Shown here: positions 9,435-17,641 of the stretch, one piece after another
Layout of the letters: each line of letters starts with the position of its first letter
Position numbering within the stretch: position 1 is the first letter of the stretch
Assembly (NCBI GenBank): GCA_002731275.1
Contig: PCBK01000068.1
Coordinates: forward strand, 1 to 36,515
Direction: 5' to 3'
DNA length: 36,515 nucleotides
Origin: Deltaproteobacteria bacterium
GTDB lineage: Bacteria > Myxococcota_C > UBA6777
Made by a program: the position numbers and the translations under genes
The notes under the pieces: generated by a model
Seen by the model: the letters and a program-made list of their open reading frames with translations, nothing else
Told to the model about the DNA's origin: nothing
The model's database searches: none

Positions 9435-11921
9435 ATGAAGCAACGAATTTGGATGCAGTGCCTTTTGTATTGTTTGGCCCTCGCCCTTTTATTTTCCCCG
9501 GCGTGTGGGCGTGAGACAGTTGAACCTGCCCCACAAACAAAAGACAACATCTCCACCAAACAACAGGCCATTATCAACGGAAAGCAGGACTCTGCGTACC
9601 CTGCAGCAGGAAGTTTAACGGCCAACCAACAATCCTTTTGTACAGGGACACTGATCGCATCGCGTGTCGTGTTGACAGCAGCCCACTGTATTGATGCATT
9701 TGCCCAATACCAGGGCCAATCACTTCAATTTCGTATTGACATCCCCTACGAAAATTTGAAGTACCGCACGATCTACGCAGACATCGACGTAGCCAACACA
9801 GAAAAACACCCACAATATTCGGGGCAACAAGGTCAGGCACCATTAAATGATGTCGCGGTCGTGATCCTCAAGGCGCCAGTCTTTGCAGTCGCGCCAATGC
9901 CGTGGCAAAAGACCAAGCCACCACAAACCTGGATCGGTACCAAAGCGATGTTCATGGGGTATGGTCGTCTGTCTGCGACAGCAACAGGCTCAGCGCCAAG
10001 AAAATACTCGACACTCATCCCCATCACAGGGATCGACCCCAAGGACGCTGCCGGACAAACCAAGACCAACCAGATCAGCTACGAAGACCCGAGCACATCG
10101 GTTTGTCAAGGAGACTCTGGAGGTCCAGCCTTCTACAACGTCAACGGTGTGATGACTCTGATCGCGGTCACTTCCCACGGAACCTCCTTCTCTTGTAACG
10201 GGACAAATTACTCATTCCGTACAGACCCCTACGCAGCCTGGATTGAGAGCTTCATCACTAAATTCGCCGTTTGTTCATCCAAGGCAGATTGCGGTCCTTG
10301 TAGCGACTGCAAAAACAATGCGTGTGTACCCATCGCAGTCACGGCCAACGCCAACCAATGCAAAGTTTGCTCGACAGATGCAGATTGTACAGGTGGCGGA
10401 ACATGTATGTTTATCGGTACGGGACTGCGTTGTATGTACGCTTGTAACAGCAACGGCTGTTGTCCCTCTGGCAACGTCTGTGGTACGGAGCCCAACGGTG
10501 GAAACCATTGTCTCCCCGAACCAATGGTCTGTCCAGATGTCAAATGTAGCAAAGACAGTGACTGTAGCCCCAAAGAGATCTGTGGCACTGGCGGGACATG
10601 TGAGATCAAACTTCCGGCCCTCGATCCCAAGACTTGTCATCCTTGCACCAAGAGCGCAGACTGCGCAACAGGCGGATACTGTAATACACCTGACGGTCGT
10701 GGCGGGACATGTCTGCAACCCTGCGACAATGATCTATGTCCCAAAGGATTCAAGTGTGAAGTGGTCTCAGGCATCAAACAATGTCTTCCCACAAATGGTC
10801 AATGTCTCGTCGCTTGTAAAGCCAACACGGACTGCCCCACAGGATTCGAATGTAAAAGCGACAGCTGTGTCCGCACAGGTGGTGGTGAGGTTGGTGAGCA
10901 GTGCTCGACAAACAACCCCTGTAAAACAGGACTCAACTGTATCGCCAACGGCAACGAGACGCGATGTTACCAGACTTGTGGAACGCCAGAAGGTTCAGCA
11001 GGTTCTCCTTGTCGAGCAGGAAACCAGTGTGATCCAGGGCTGACCTGTTACCCCAACCCTCTCGGCGGAAAAGCGATCTGTGTCGAATCCTGCCAGGGCG
11101 GCGCACCTTGTAAACTTGGTGGGACATGTTTGAGTTTTGCGGGGATCTGTATCTGTCAAAACGACGCTGAGTGTGGCGGAAATGGTCGCACATGTAACAA
11201 AATTATCTCCTTTGGTGGTGCCTGTACAGACAAACAAGCAGCCGGTTGTCCAGCAGGTGAAGTCTGCTCATCTGGCAGCATCGGACAGGACAAGATCTGC
11301 CTGAAAAAGAACGAGGCCACACGTGGCATTGGACAATCTTGTAGTGCAGCAAACACCTGTAAAGACGGACTCATCTGTGCACCACTCATCGATGTTTGTG
11401 TCGAAAGTTGCAGCGCAACCAAGAAGTGTACCCAAGGTGGCCAATGCCAAAGTCTGCCCATTCCAGGCGCCAGCACACAGGTTTGCCTCTGCGATGCTTC
11501 GGCACCATGCCCAGTAGGCACAAAGTGTAACATCATCCAGCAGATCAACGCCGGGTACTGTCAGGCCGATGGAAGTGGTGCATGCCAAGATGACAGTCAA
11601 TGTCCGAGTGGCTTCGTCTGTCAAAACCAACAATGTGTCCAAGCCGGCACAGAACCCAAGCCTGAACCCAAACCAGAGCCTGCTCCAGAACCAGCTCCCA
11701 AAGAGCCCACAGCCGAACCTGCAGCAGAAGCCGCCACACCAGATGCGGGCACAACGGAAAAAATAGTCAACATCGACTCTCCCGGCACCACACAAGACAC
11801 AGGTACTCCAGCAGCACCTAAGGCTTGTGGCTGTCAAACGACATCCCCCACGCCTGACTTCTCTCACTTGCTGCTCGGTCTCTGGCTCCTGCTCCTGCCC
11901 CTCTTCCGTAAACGCTCCTAA
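9435..11921 (+). CDS. Secreted trypsin-like serine protease with Cys-rich stalk and MYXO-CTERM-like tail
   Basis: 828 residues from ATG 9435. This start is chosen over TTG 9366 because a signal peptide begins exactly here and GGAG lies about 10 bases upstream. Residues 1-23 are the signal; Cys24 (SPAC) is a weak lipobox. Peptidase family S1 spans about 46-285: IINGK at the mature N-terminus, His84 in LTAAHC, Asp139 in NDVAVV, Ser228 in CQGDSGGP, so the triad is complete. Residues 285-770 are repeats of a C-x4-DC-x4-6-G-x2-C-x4-C module. A Pro/Glu/Ala-rich linker follows. The last 32 residues (ACGCQ, hydrophobic span, FRKRS) match the layout of MYXO-CTERM surface-sorting tails. The protease is probably displayed on the cell surface; its target is unknown. 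Confidence 0.92.
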   Translation: MKQRIWMQCLLYCLALALLFSPACGRETVEPAPQTKDNISTKQQAIINGKQDSAYPAAGSLTANQQSFCTGTLIASRVVLTAAHCIDAFAQYQGQSLQFRIDIPYENLKYRTIYADIDVANTEKHPQYSGQQGQAPLNDVAVVILKAPVFAVAPMPWQKTKPPQTWIGTKAMFMGYGRLSATATGSAPRKYSTLIPITGIDPKDAAGQTKTNQISYEDPSTSVCQGDSGGPAFYNVNGVMTLIAVTSHGTSFSCNGTNYSFRTDPYAAWIESFITKFAVCSSKADCGPCSDCKNNACVPIAVTANANQCKVCSTDADCTGGGTCMFIGTGLRCMYACNSNGCCPSGNVCGTEPNGGNHCLPEPMVCPDVKCSKDSDCSPKEICGTGGTCEIKLPALDPKTCHPCTKSADCATGGYCNTPDGRGGTCLQPCDNDLCPKGFKCEVVSGIKQCLPTNGQCLVACKANTDCPTGFECKSDSCVRTGGGEVGEQCSTNNPCKTGLNCIANGNETRCYQTCGTPEGSAGSPCRAGNQCDPGLTCYPNPLGGKAICVESCQGGAPCKLGGTCLSFAGICICQNDAECGGNGRTCNKIISFGGACTDKQAAGCPAGEVCSSGSIGQDKICLKKNEATRGIGQSCSAANTCKDGLICAPLIDVCVESCSATKKCTQGGQCQSLPIPGASTQVCLCDASAPCPVGTKCNIIQQINAGYCQADGSGACQDDSQCPSGFVCQNQQCVQAGTEPKPEPKPEPAPEPAPKEPTAEPAAEAATPDAGTTEKIVNIDSPGTTQDTGTPAAPKACGCQTTSPTPDFSHLLLGLWLLLLPLFRKRS

Positions 11922-11923
11922 GC

Positions 11924-11972
11924 TTCCTCAAACACTCCAAAATCCCCTCAAACGCCCCTGCGTTCCCTCAAA
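11924..11972. repeat. Three degenerate direct repeats after the protease stop codon
   Basis: TTCCTCAAAC (from 11924), CCCCTCAAAC (from 11944) and TCCCTCAAAA (from about 11964) recur at 19-20 base spacing immediately after the protease gene. The unit is short and the purpose unknown; chance is possible. Confidence 0.3.
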
Positions 11973-11993
11973 AGCTCAAGTCCTCTCCAAGGA

Positions 11994-12022
11994 TTGATGT
12001 CTCTCCTTAAACATCGTATATT
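11994..12022 (+). promoter_or_regulatory. Candidate sigma70-type promoter of the pseudokinase gene
   Basis: TTGATG (11994-11999), a 17-base spacer and TATATT (12017-12022). The predicted start near 12029 gives a leader of about 35 bases before ATG 12064 and could also serve the closely spaced downstream gene. Confidence 0.55.
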
Positions 12023-12063
12023 GGTCTCTCCTTCTTTGTATCTTGAGACAGGAGCAGATGTTG

Positions 12064-13275
12064 ATGGAAGACCTCATCTCACTCACCAGAGCCGCGCTCT
12101 CATCACCTACGATAGAATCATTTGAGACGCTCGCCTTCCAGCTCCTCACCGTTAGCATTGAAGCCTCTGTCCAGGCCGTACAGTACGGTCGCGAACATCT
12201 CAAAACAACTCCGCCCCCCAAACCCCACATAAAAGAAACAATTGGTTCTTATACACTCTTCAGACAACTGCCCAACAAACACGACCCCACCTCACACAAC
12301 AGAGCCGAACACCCATACGAACGACAACTTTTTCTGCTTCACAGTCCCTACCGCAAAAACGATATACTGATGTGCTATCACCCGGAGATTCCGGAGTGGA
12401 TGGATACGTTTCCGCTGTATGAGTTACAATTCCCATCAAATCACCCCAACCTCCAAAATTTGATCAAAGGTGGAGAGGGAGAGGGGTACACATACTCACT
12501 GCTCGACAACATCGATGGTCCATGCATTCGCGACATCGCAGCACACATACACAACATGACTCCCACACAACAAGAGATCCTGGCCCTCGTCCTTGGTATA
12601 CAAGGTGCAAAAGGTCTACAAGCCCTTCATGAGCTTCACATGAATGGACAACATCTCAACGCCGTATACAGATCAGTGAATCCAAACAACGCGCTCCTCT
12701 CCAGCGACGGTCGTTTGTGTTGGAAGAATGTCTACACACAACACTTTGGATATCCACAAAGTCACAGCAGGGGTTTCCAGTTTATGTCTCCTAAGCAAAT
12801 CAAGGGAGAATACATCACGCAAAAGGCGGATATTTACAGCCTTGGTATGCTGTTGTATGAGTTACTGGTTGTACATGACACTTTTGCGGGCTCCGATATC
12901 GACACATTGCGTGCAATCATCGACAGAAAACTTCCCTCCATCTTCACTTGTAGACCTGGGATTGGTGGACTTGGAGATATCATCACCACCTGTTTGGCAT
13001 TCGATCCAGACAATCGCTTTGAGAGCACGAGCGCGCTGACGACCGCACTGCAAAGACAATTCGAACACGTCACACAACACATGCCCCTCGAAGATTTGTG
13101 GGGCGCAGAAGATCGAAGTCCCCGCTCTGTCCTCAAGGCATGGATGGAGAAGACACTCTACCTGGAGTCCTTTTTGACAACACTCGCGATGCGCATTCCC
13201 GTACAATCCGCGACAAAAGAAGTCATCCCCTACTATTGGGATTCACTCACATCACTGTACCAACAACTACAATAA
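12064..13275 (+). CDS. Degenerate Ser/Thr protein kinase-like protein (probable pseudokinase)
   Basis: 403 residues from ATG 12064, which has AGGAG 9 bases upstream; ATG 12058 and TTG 12043 are alternatives. The C-lobe of a eukaryotic-type kinase is recognisable. YRSVNPNN at 202-209 aligns with the catalytic loop HRDxKPxN, FMSPKQ at 241-246 with the activation-segment YMSPEQ, and DIYSLGMLLYELL at 256-268 with the helix F signature. The catalytic Asp is Ser204, the loop Lys is Asn206, no DFG follows the ALLSSDG strand, and no Gly-rich loop or VAxK lysine is visible in the N-lobe. It is therefore probably catalytically dead, acting as a scaffold or sensor. There is no signal peptide. The next gene starts 21 bases downstream, suggesting an operon. 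Confidence 0.75.
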   Translation: MEDLISLTRAALSSPTIESFETLAFQLLTVSIEASVQAVQYGREHLKTTPPPKPHIKETIGSYTLFRQLPNKHDPTSHNRAEHPYERQLFLLHSPYRKNDILMCYHPEIPEWMDTFPLYELQFPSNHPNLQNLIKGGEGEGYTYSLLDNIDGPCIRDIAAHIHNMTPTQQEILALVLGIQGAKGLQALHELHMNGQHLNAVYRSVNPNNALLSSDGRLCWKNVYTQHFGYPQSHSRGFQFMSPKQIKGEYITQKADIYSLGMLLYELLVVHDTFAGSDIDTLRAIIDRKLPSIFTCRPGIGGLGDIITTCLAFDPDNRFESTSALTTALQRQFEHVTQHMPLEDLWGAEDRSPRSVLKAWMEKTLYLESFLTTLAMRIPVQSATKEVIPYYWDSLTSLYQQLQ

Positions 13276-13296
13276 TTCACACCTTGTGGAGAGTGT

Positions 13297-14907
13297 ATGT
13301 TCACCAACAGACGACAAAGTCGATGGTTCGCCCTTCTTCTCATCATCTCCCTCTCTTTTTCGATGGAGTGGAGCTGTGCGCCAGCGCTTCCGCAACACGA
13401 GCCCTCCCATGAGGTCACAACAGAGCCCCGTACAGAGAGTATCCGCGTACGTGAGCCAGCCCAGGAGAAGCACAAAGAAGCGGAAGCCGCCCAAACAGAG
13501 GCACAACATGAACACACAACGCCAGAACCCCTTGTAGAAAAAGACATCGAGACTTCGAGGCCTGATGCAGGCGAGCCATTCGTCGAGAAGGCACCAGACA
13601 ACACAACAACGCAACCGATGTGTGATCTGACGAATCCGCAAAATGACCCATACCAACCAGGTGTCGCTTACTTCGGACGCAACCGATACATTAAATATAT
13701 AGCAGGTTCCTTACCGATCATTTTGAGCGCGCCACATGGAGGGAGCCTCAAACCCAGTGAGATCAAGTCACGGACGACAGGTGTCCTTGGTGGTGACACA
13801 TACAGTCGAGAATACACCTACGAAGTCGCCAGACGTCTTTACCAGCTCACAGGCCGTCTGCCTCACATCATCATCAACCGCCTTCATCGGAGTAAGCTCG
13901 ACGCCAACAGAGAGATTGTAGAGGCCTCGCAAGGCGATAAAAATAGCGAGACAGCGTGGGGAGAATTCAAGGATTACATCCTCGCTGCGAAGAAGTGGGT
14001 CACGAAAAGATGCAAACAAGGCCACTACTTCGATCTGCACACAAATGCCCACAGCGAAAAGTGGATGGAGCTTGGCTATCTGTTGTACTCATCACAACTC
14101 GCGCTCAAAAACAGCACCCTCGATACGGGAACAACCTACCTCAACAAAACCTCCGTCAAAACCCTCGCGAGCCAACAAGGCCATACTCTCTCGACCCTTC
14201 TTCGTGGACCAGAGAGCCTTGGCGCGTTGATGCAGATCCGAGGGTATAAGACCGTCCCAAGTCCTAAGTACCCCGACCCCAATGGCGGTGGATATTTTAG
14301 CGGAGGCTACAACACAGCCCGCTACGGTTCAAAAGGTGGCGGCGTCATCGATGGAACACAGATCGAAACACATCTCTCCATGATCCAAAACAGTACACGC
14401 TACAATTACTCCCGTGCACTCGCTGAGTCGATCTTGACGTTCGTCGAACGCTGGTATGGGTTTCGTCTGCGCAATCCCATCCAGACCGTCCCACATAGTG
14501 CCTGCTTGAACGCCAAAGTGCTAACCTTCCAACAAGGTGAGGTCACGCTCAACGACGACACATGGGGCGCACTTGCCCAATATCCAGGAAAGATTACTTG
14601 CGGTACATCTTCCAAGTTGAATGGTCCACAAGTCTATTACACCTTCTCCGTTCAGTCAGGAAAACAATACGACATCACGATCAAGCCGGACTTTCCAGCG
14701 CGCGTATACTTATTCGCCGGAGGCTGCGACATCAATGACCTGAATGCAGGTTGCAAAGCCAGCAAAATTGACGGAATCCTCGCTGTCACAGACGTAGAGA
14801 AGACCATGACCTACACAGCCACAAAGACAACCTCCGTCCGTCTCGCTGTTGGCAGCCTCCTCCTCCACTGGTTGGGCTCATTTACACTGACCATTCGCGA
14901 ACGTTAA
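13297..14907 (+). CDS. Exported N-formylglutamate amidohydrolase-like protein with C-terminal PPC-like domain
   Basis: 536 residues. GGAGAG lies about 4 bases before ATG 13297. Residues 1-26 form a signal peptide with Cys27 as a possible but non-canonical lipidation site, followed by a Glu/Thr-rich linker to about 105. The core, about 120-455, carries FGase (PF05013)-type signatures: SAPHGG at 144-149, NRLHRSKLDANRE at 194-206 and FDLHTNAH at 245-252, which supply His, Asp and Glu residues expected for zinc-dependent hydrolysis. In that family the substrate is an N-formyl amino acid or a peptide-like amide; an exported version may act on an external peptide or on cell wall. Residues 460-536 resemble a beta-sandwich PPC domain (YYTFSVQSGKQYDITIKP). 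It probably forms an operon with the pseudokinase gene. Confidence 0.75.
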   Translation: MFTNRRQSRWFALLLIISLSFSMEWSCAPALPQHEPSHEVTTEPRTESIRVREPAQEKHKEAEAAQTEAQHEHTTPEPLVEKDIETSRPDAGEPFVEKAPDNTTTQPMCDLTNPQNDPYQPGVAYFGRNRYIKYIAGSLPIILSAPHGGSLKPSEIKSRTTGVLGGDTYSREYTYEVARRLYQLTGRLPHIIINRLHRSKLDANREIVEASQGDKNSETAWGEFKDYILAAKKWVTKRCKQGHYFDLHTNAHSEKWMELGYLLYSSQLALKNSTLDTGTTYLNKTSVKTLASQQGHTLSTLLRGPESLGALMQIRGYKTVPSPKYPDPNGGGYFSGGYNTARYGSKGGGVIDGTQIETHLSMIQNSTRYNYSRALAESILTFVERWYGFRLRNPIQTVPHSACLNAKVLTFQQGEVTLNDDTWGALAQYPGKITCGTSSKLNGPQVYYTFSVQSGKQYDITIKPDFPARVYLFAGGCDINDLNAGCKASKIDGILAVTDVEKTMTYTATKTTSVRLAVGSLLLHWLGSFTLTIRER

Positions 14908-14923
14908 GAGCGCCAAAAACATC

Positions 14924-14969
14924 TGTGTCCAATTGTTGGACAATTCAAGTTGTCCAACAATTGGACACA
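14924..14969. repeat. 46-bp inverted repeat built from two 17-bp dyads
   Basis: Two perfectly complementary 20-base arms (14924-14943 and 14950-14969) are separated by TTCAAG. Each arm contains its own dyad: TGTCCAATTGTTGGACA at 14926-14942 and TGTCCAACAATTGGACA at 14951-14967, that is TGTCCAA-N3-TTGGACA twice, 25 bp centre to centre. That geometry suits two regulator dimers side by side. It lies 17 bases after the amidohydrolase-like gene and about 200 bases before the EF-hand gene. As RNA it would form a strong hairpin, but no T-run follows, so a simple intrinsic terminator is less likely. Confidence 0.85.
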
Positions 14970-15170
14970 TTCCACACAGACCTCTCTTTTTACGCCCCAC
15001 AGATCCCACACACCACTATTAAAAAAAGACATTTCACACACAAAGAGGCTGGCCTGTTCATTGCTATGAGTTCCCGACAAGAAACACCGCAGGGTGTGCA
15101 TACAACCTCAAAAGTAAGCACGGCTCAATGACACAGCGTCTGGAAGCTGAGCGATAAAGGAGAGAAGACC

Positions 15171-16727
15171 ATGGGAACGATCAATCGCCGAACATTTCGC
15201 AATCAACTCGCACAAGAAGGGGTCTCCTTGAAGGACAAGGAGATGGTCAAACAGCTCGGGGAGCTTGGCATTACAAAGCAAGATCTCAAGGACGTCGATA
15301 CAAACGGAGACAGCCAGATCAAAGGCGATAAAGAATGTGATCGCCTGTTTGACGTCTTTGAACGCAAGCTGGATAGCCGAGATAATGGAAAACATCGACT
15401 GGATAGCAACGGCAAAGCAGGAAACGCTTACAAAGCTGTCCACTCATCGAGCAAACGCCAAAAGCCCATCGGACCAAGCGCGTTCAAACAAGACTATGCA
15501 AAATGGTCTGAGACAACGACACCAGGACGTGCGACAGACCCCACGACACTCTCTCGTTGGATGGGCAAACAATACGGCCTGTCCTCCACACAACAAAAAC
15601 AGGCAGAGTTGGCACTTAAACATTGCCTCCCGACCAATAACACAGCAGAGAGCAGGATCTTTGCATACGCCAGGATCGCGGAACTTGCCCGCAGTGGCAA
15701 ACTCAAATGGACCCAAAAGAAGCTGGACCCATCTGTCGTGACCGACGCCGTGAAGATGCAGATCGCTTTCCCAAAAAACGCAGACGCTGTCCAAAATCTC
15801 CTACAAGACAAAAAATTTGGCACGTGGACAAAGTCCGTTGGTGTCGAAAGAGGACTTGTTCATCTCGCTGGCATCCGAGGCAAAGCCGCCCACCAATTAC
15901 TTCAAGACAAAAACTTTCGCCAAACCCCTGCAAAAGAAGCCGCTTACATCCTCAATGCACATCTCCAAAGCCCCACGCTCTGTAAAAAATTGAACACCTG
16001 GATGAGTTACGGAAAGAGTCGCCTGTCTGTACCAACAAATACCAGCACAGCGTCCATCAAAAAGGACCTCTCCACCATCAAGGAACAACTCAAACTCACG
16101 ACATCCGGCAACTACGGTGATCAGAACAGTGCTGCAAAAAAGCTCGGTGAGCTTCTCGCAGACAGACCGTGGCTCTGGCACAGCATGGACAAATCCACAC
16201 TCAAACAAACGACTGGCTTTATGTTGAAACAGCTAGGTCTCAGCGCATCGATGACGGACAAGAGCGGAATGGACAAAGACACCATCAAACACACCCGACT
16301 CGCGCTCGCAAACTTCAAAGAAGACAACCCACAAGCCTACAAAGCGTTGATTGGTGGTTCACTCGCCAAGATGGGCGCGATTGATGGCAAGAGTTTGTTC
16401 ACCAACCTGAGAAATGCAGGCTTATCTGAGACCTTGGGTCAGGTCGCAGGGAAACTCGTCGGTGATTCGGCAGGTCAGTTGTTGGGACCGGTGTTGTCGG
16501 GCTTGGTGCAAGGGACATCAGACATGCTCAACGGTAAGTCCGCTGACGTCGCGATGAGAAATGCTTACATCTCCGGACTGGTTGGAGGGATTGGAGCGAT
16601 GGCAGGCGCTGGCCCCATTGGCGCACTTGGCACCATTCCGCTGGAATTGGCAACGGAGTATGCGATCAACCAACGTGTCAAACAATCGCTGTCACAACTG
16701 TTCACATCCCCCGACATTGCTCCATGA
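15171..16727 (+). CDS. Uncharacterised protein with degenerate EF-hand and Gly-rich hydrophobic C-terminus
   Basis: 518 residues. A strong AAAGGAGAG lies just upstream of ATG 15171. Residues 43-54 (DTNGDSQIKGDK) form an EF-hand-like loop with ligands at positions 1, 3 and 5, Ser instead of Gly at position 6 and Lys instead of Glu at position 12, so calcium binding may be weak. Residues 60-420 are hydrophilic, mostly helical and Lys/Gln-rich. Residues about 430-500 contain GxxxG-like hydrophobic stretches (GKLVGDSAGQLLGPVLSGLV and VGGIGAMAGAGPIGALG) typical of membrane-inserting or glycine-zipper segments. There is no signal peptide. The final codons overlap the next gene by ATGA, implying translational coupling. 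I do not recognise the family; a membrane-active toxin or effector is a guess from architecture and neighbour. Confidence 0.8.
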   Translation: MGTINRRTFRNQLAQEGVSLKDKEMVKQLGELGITKQDLKDVDTNGDSQIKGDKECDRLFDVFERKLDSRDNGKHRLDSNGKAGNAYKAVHSSSKRQKPIGPSAFKQDYAKWSETTTPGRATDPTTLSRWMGKQYGLSSTQQKQAELALKHCLPTNNTAESRIFAYARIAELARSGKLKWTQKKLDPSVVTDAVKMQIAFPKNADAVQNLLQDKKFGTWTKSVGVERGLVHLAGIRGKAAHQLLQDKNFRQTPAKEAAYILNAHLQSPTLCKKLNTWMSYGKSRLSVPTNTSTASIKKDLSTIKEQLKLTTSGNYGDQNSAAKKLGELLADRPWLWHSMDKSTLKQTTGFMLKQLGLSASMTDKSGMDKDTIKHTRLALANFKEDNPQAYKALIGGSLAKMGAIDGKSLFTNLRNAGLSETLGQVAGKLVGDSAGQLLGPVLSGLVQGTSDMLNGKSADVAMRNAYISGLVGGIGAMAGAGPIGALGTIPLELATEYAINQRVKQSLSQLFTSPDIAP

Positions 16728-17641
16728 GCGAGTCAAACACAAAGGAGCCAGAGTACACACCCTTTGATGGGCTGCTCAAACACCTGACGGACCAATTTGC
16801 ACCAGAACTTCTCGCATACTTAGGAGATATCGAACACATTAAAGAGTGCAGTTCGATAGGCGGTGAGATCGAGTTGATGCACAGACTCAGTGATCGAGTG
16901 TGGAAAATCACCGAAGACAAAGCACAAAATGACCTCACATACTTACTCCATCTAGAATTTGAGTCATCTCCTTCGGATAACATAGGAGAGAGAGTTGGGA
17001 TGTATGGATGGGGAGTCTTCCAAAAGGAACAACTGCCTGTTCGCCATATCGTTTGGTATGTTGGAGAACTCAAACCCAAAGGTTGGCCAGAGGACACATG
17101 GTTTCGATTTGTCCACAAAGAGATGAAGATCGAAACAGAGGTCGAGTCGTGGGTGCGTTGGAAAGAAATTTGGTTGCCTGGAAAGTATTCTGCTGTACAA
17201 TTCCTTGAAGAAGCACCACCTTATCTCTTGCCCTTTTCAGCTTTGATGAAGGGCGCAGATCGTTCTTTGATTAAACAGCTACACGAGGTTATCTCGGAAG
17301 CATCGCTTCCAGAGACACAGCGTCAAGATTTACTGGCGATAGCGGCATTTTTCCTCTGTCGCCACTTCAAACTATCAGACATCAAAGAGGTTTTTGATAT
17401 GGAAGCCCTCGAACACAACCCCCTTGGAGAGTATCTGCTTCAAAAAGGCATTGAACAAGGCCTCGAACAAGGCATTGAACAGGGCATTGAACAGGGTCTT
17501 GAACAAGGAGAGCGGAAAGCGCAGATCAAAATAGCAAAACGCCTTCTCCTTGCAGGAACACCTCCTCAAGAAATATGCGAACTCACCGAACTTCCTCTTG
17601 AAGAGATCCAACGTCTCGAAGAAGAACTCCAACAACCCTAG
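16724..17641 (+). CDS. Rpn-family PD-(D/E)XK nuclease (formerly annotated as putative transposase)
   Basis: 305 residues. The N-terminal domain reads FDGLLKHL, then LSDRVWKI and YLLHLEFESSPSDNIGERVGMYGW, then LPVRHIVWYV. This is the order seen in Rpn/COG5464-type nucleases, with candidate catalytic residues Asp57, Glu78 and Glu80 (the usual ExQ is ExE here). Rpn proteins are DNA nucleases studied for recombination promotion and, more recently, phage defence and toxicity. Residues about 240-261 are five G-[IL]-E-Q tetrapeptides, then a helical tail ending in acidic and Leu-rich sequence. The gene starts inside the stop of the EF-hand gene (ATGA). An internal in-frame ATG at 17399 with its own Shine-Dalgarno is listed separately. 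No transposon ends flank it. Confidence 0.85.
   Translation: MSESNTKEPEYTPFDGLLKHLTDQFAPELLAYLGDIEHIKECSSIGGEIELMHRLSDRVWKITEDKAQNDLTYLLHLEFESSPSDNIGERVGMYGWGVFQKEQLPVRHIVWYVGELKPKGWPEDTWFRFVHKEMKIETEVESWVRWKEIWLPGKYSAVQFLEEAPPYLLPFSALMKGADRSLIKQLHEVISEASLPETQRQDLLAIAAFFLCRHFKLSDIKEVFDMEALEHNPLGEYLLQKGIEQGLEQGIEQGIEQGLEQGERKAQIKIAKRLLLAGTPPQEICELTELPLEEIQRLEEELQQP
17399..17641 (+). CDS. Candidate internal translation product: C-terminal 80 residues of the Rpn protein
   Basis: ATG 17399 is in frame with the Rpn gene (residue 226) and has AAAGAGG at 17384-17390, 8 bases upstream, an unusually good ribosome-binding site inside a coding region. The product would be 80 residues: a short start, the GxEQ tetrapeptide run and the C-terminal helices, without the nuclease domain. 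In E. coli, Rpn genes are reported to make such in-frame small proteins that restrain the full-length toxin. That parallel is inference; translation here is unproven. Confidence 0.4.
   Translation: MEALEHNPLGEYLLQKGIEQGLEQGIEQGIEQGLEQGERKAQIKIAKRLLLAGTPPQEICELTELPLEEIQRLEEELQQP
17447..17506 (+). repeat. Five tandem 12-base repeats inside the Rpn gene
   Basis: Consensus GGCATTGAACAA repeats five times without gaps; three units are identical apart from the last base. It encodes Gly-Ile/Leu-Glu-Gln repeats and is in frame, so copy-number change would lengthen or shorten the linker without a frameshift. Confidence 0.9.

Noticed and set aside
14925-15131. A 68-codon open frame across the inverted repeat
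   Set aside because: It starts inside the dyad, has no ribosome-binding site, and resembles no protein.
17447-17506. Tandem repeats as a possible CRISPR or mobile-element end
   Set aside because: The units are 12 bases, contiguous, in frame and coding; no spacers are present.
16724-17641. The Rpn gene as a transposase of an insertion sequence
   Set aside because: The older family name suggests this, but I see no terminal inverted repeats or target duplications around it.
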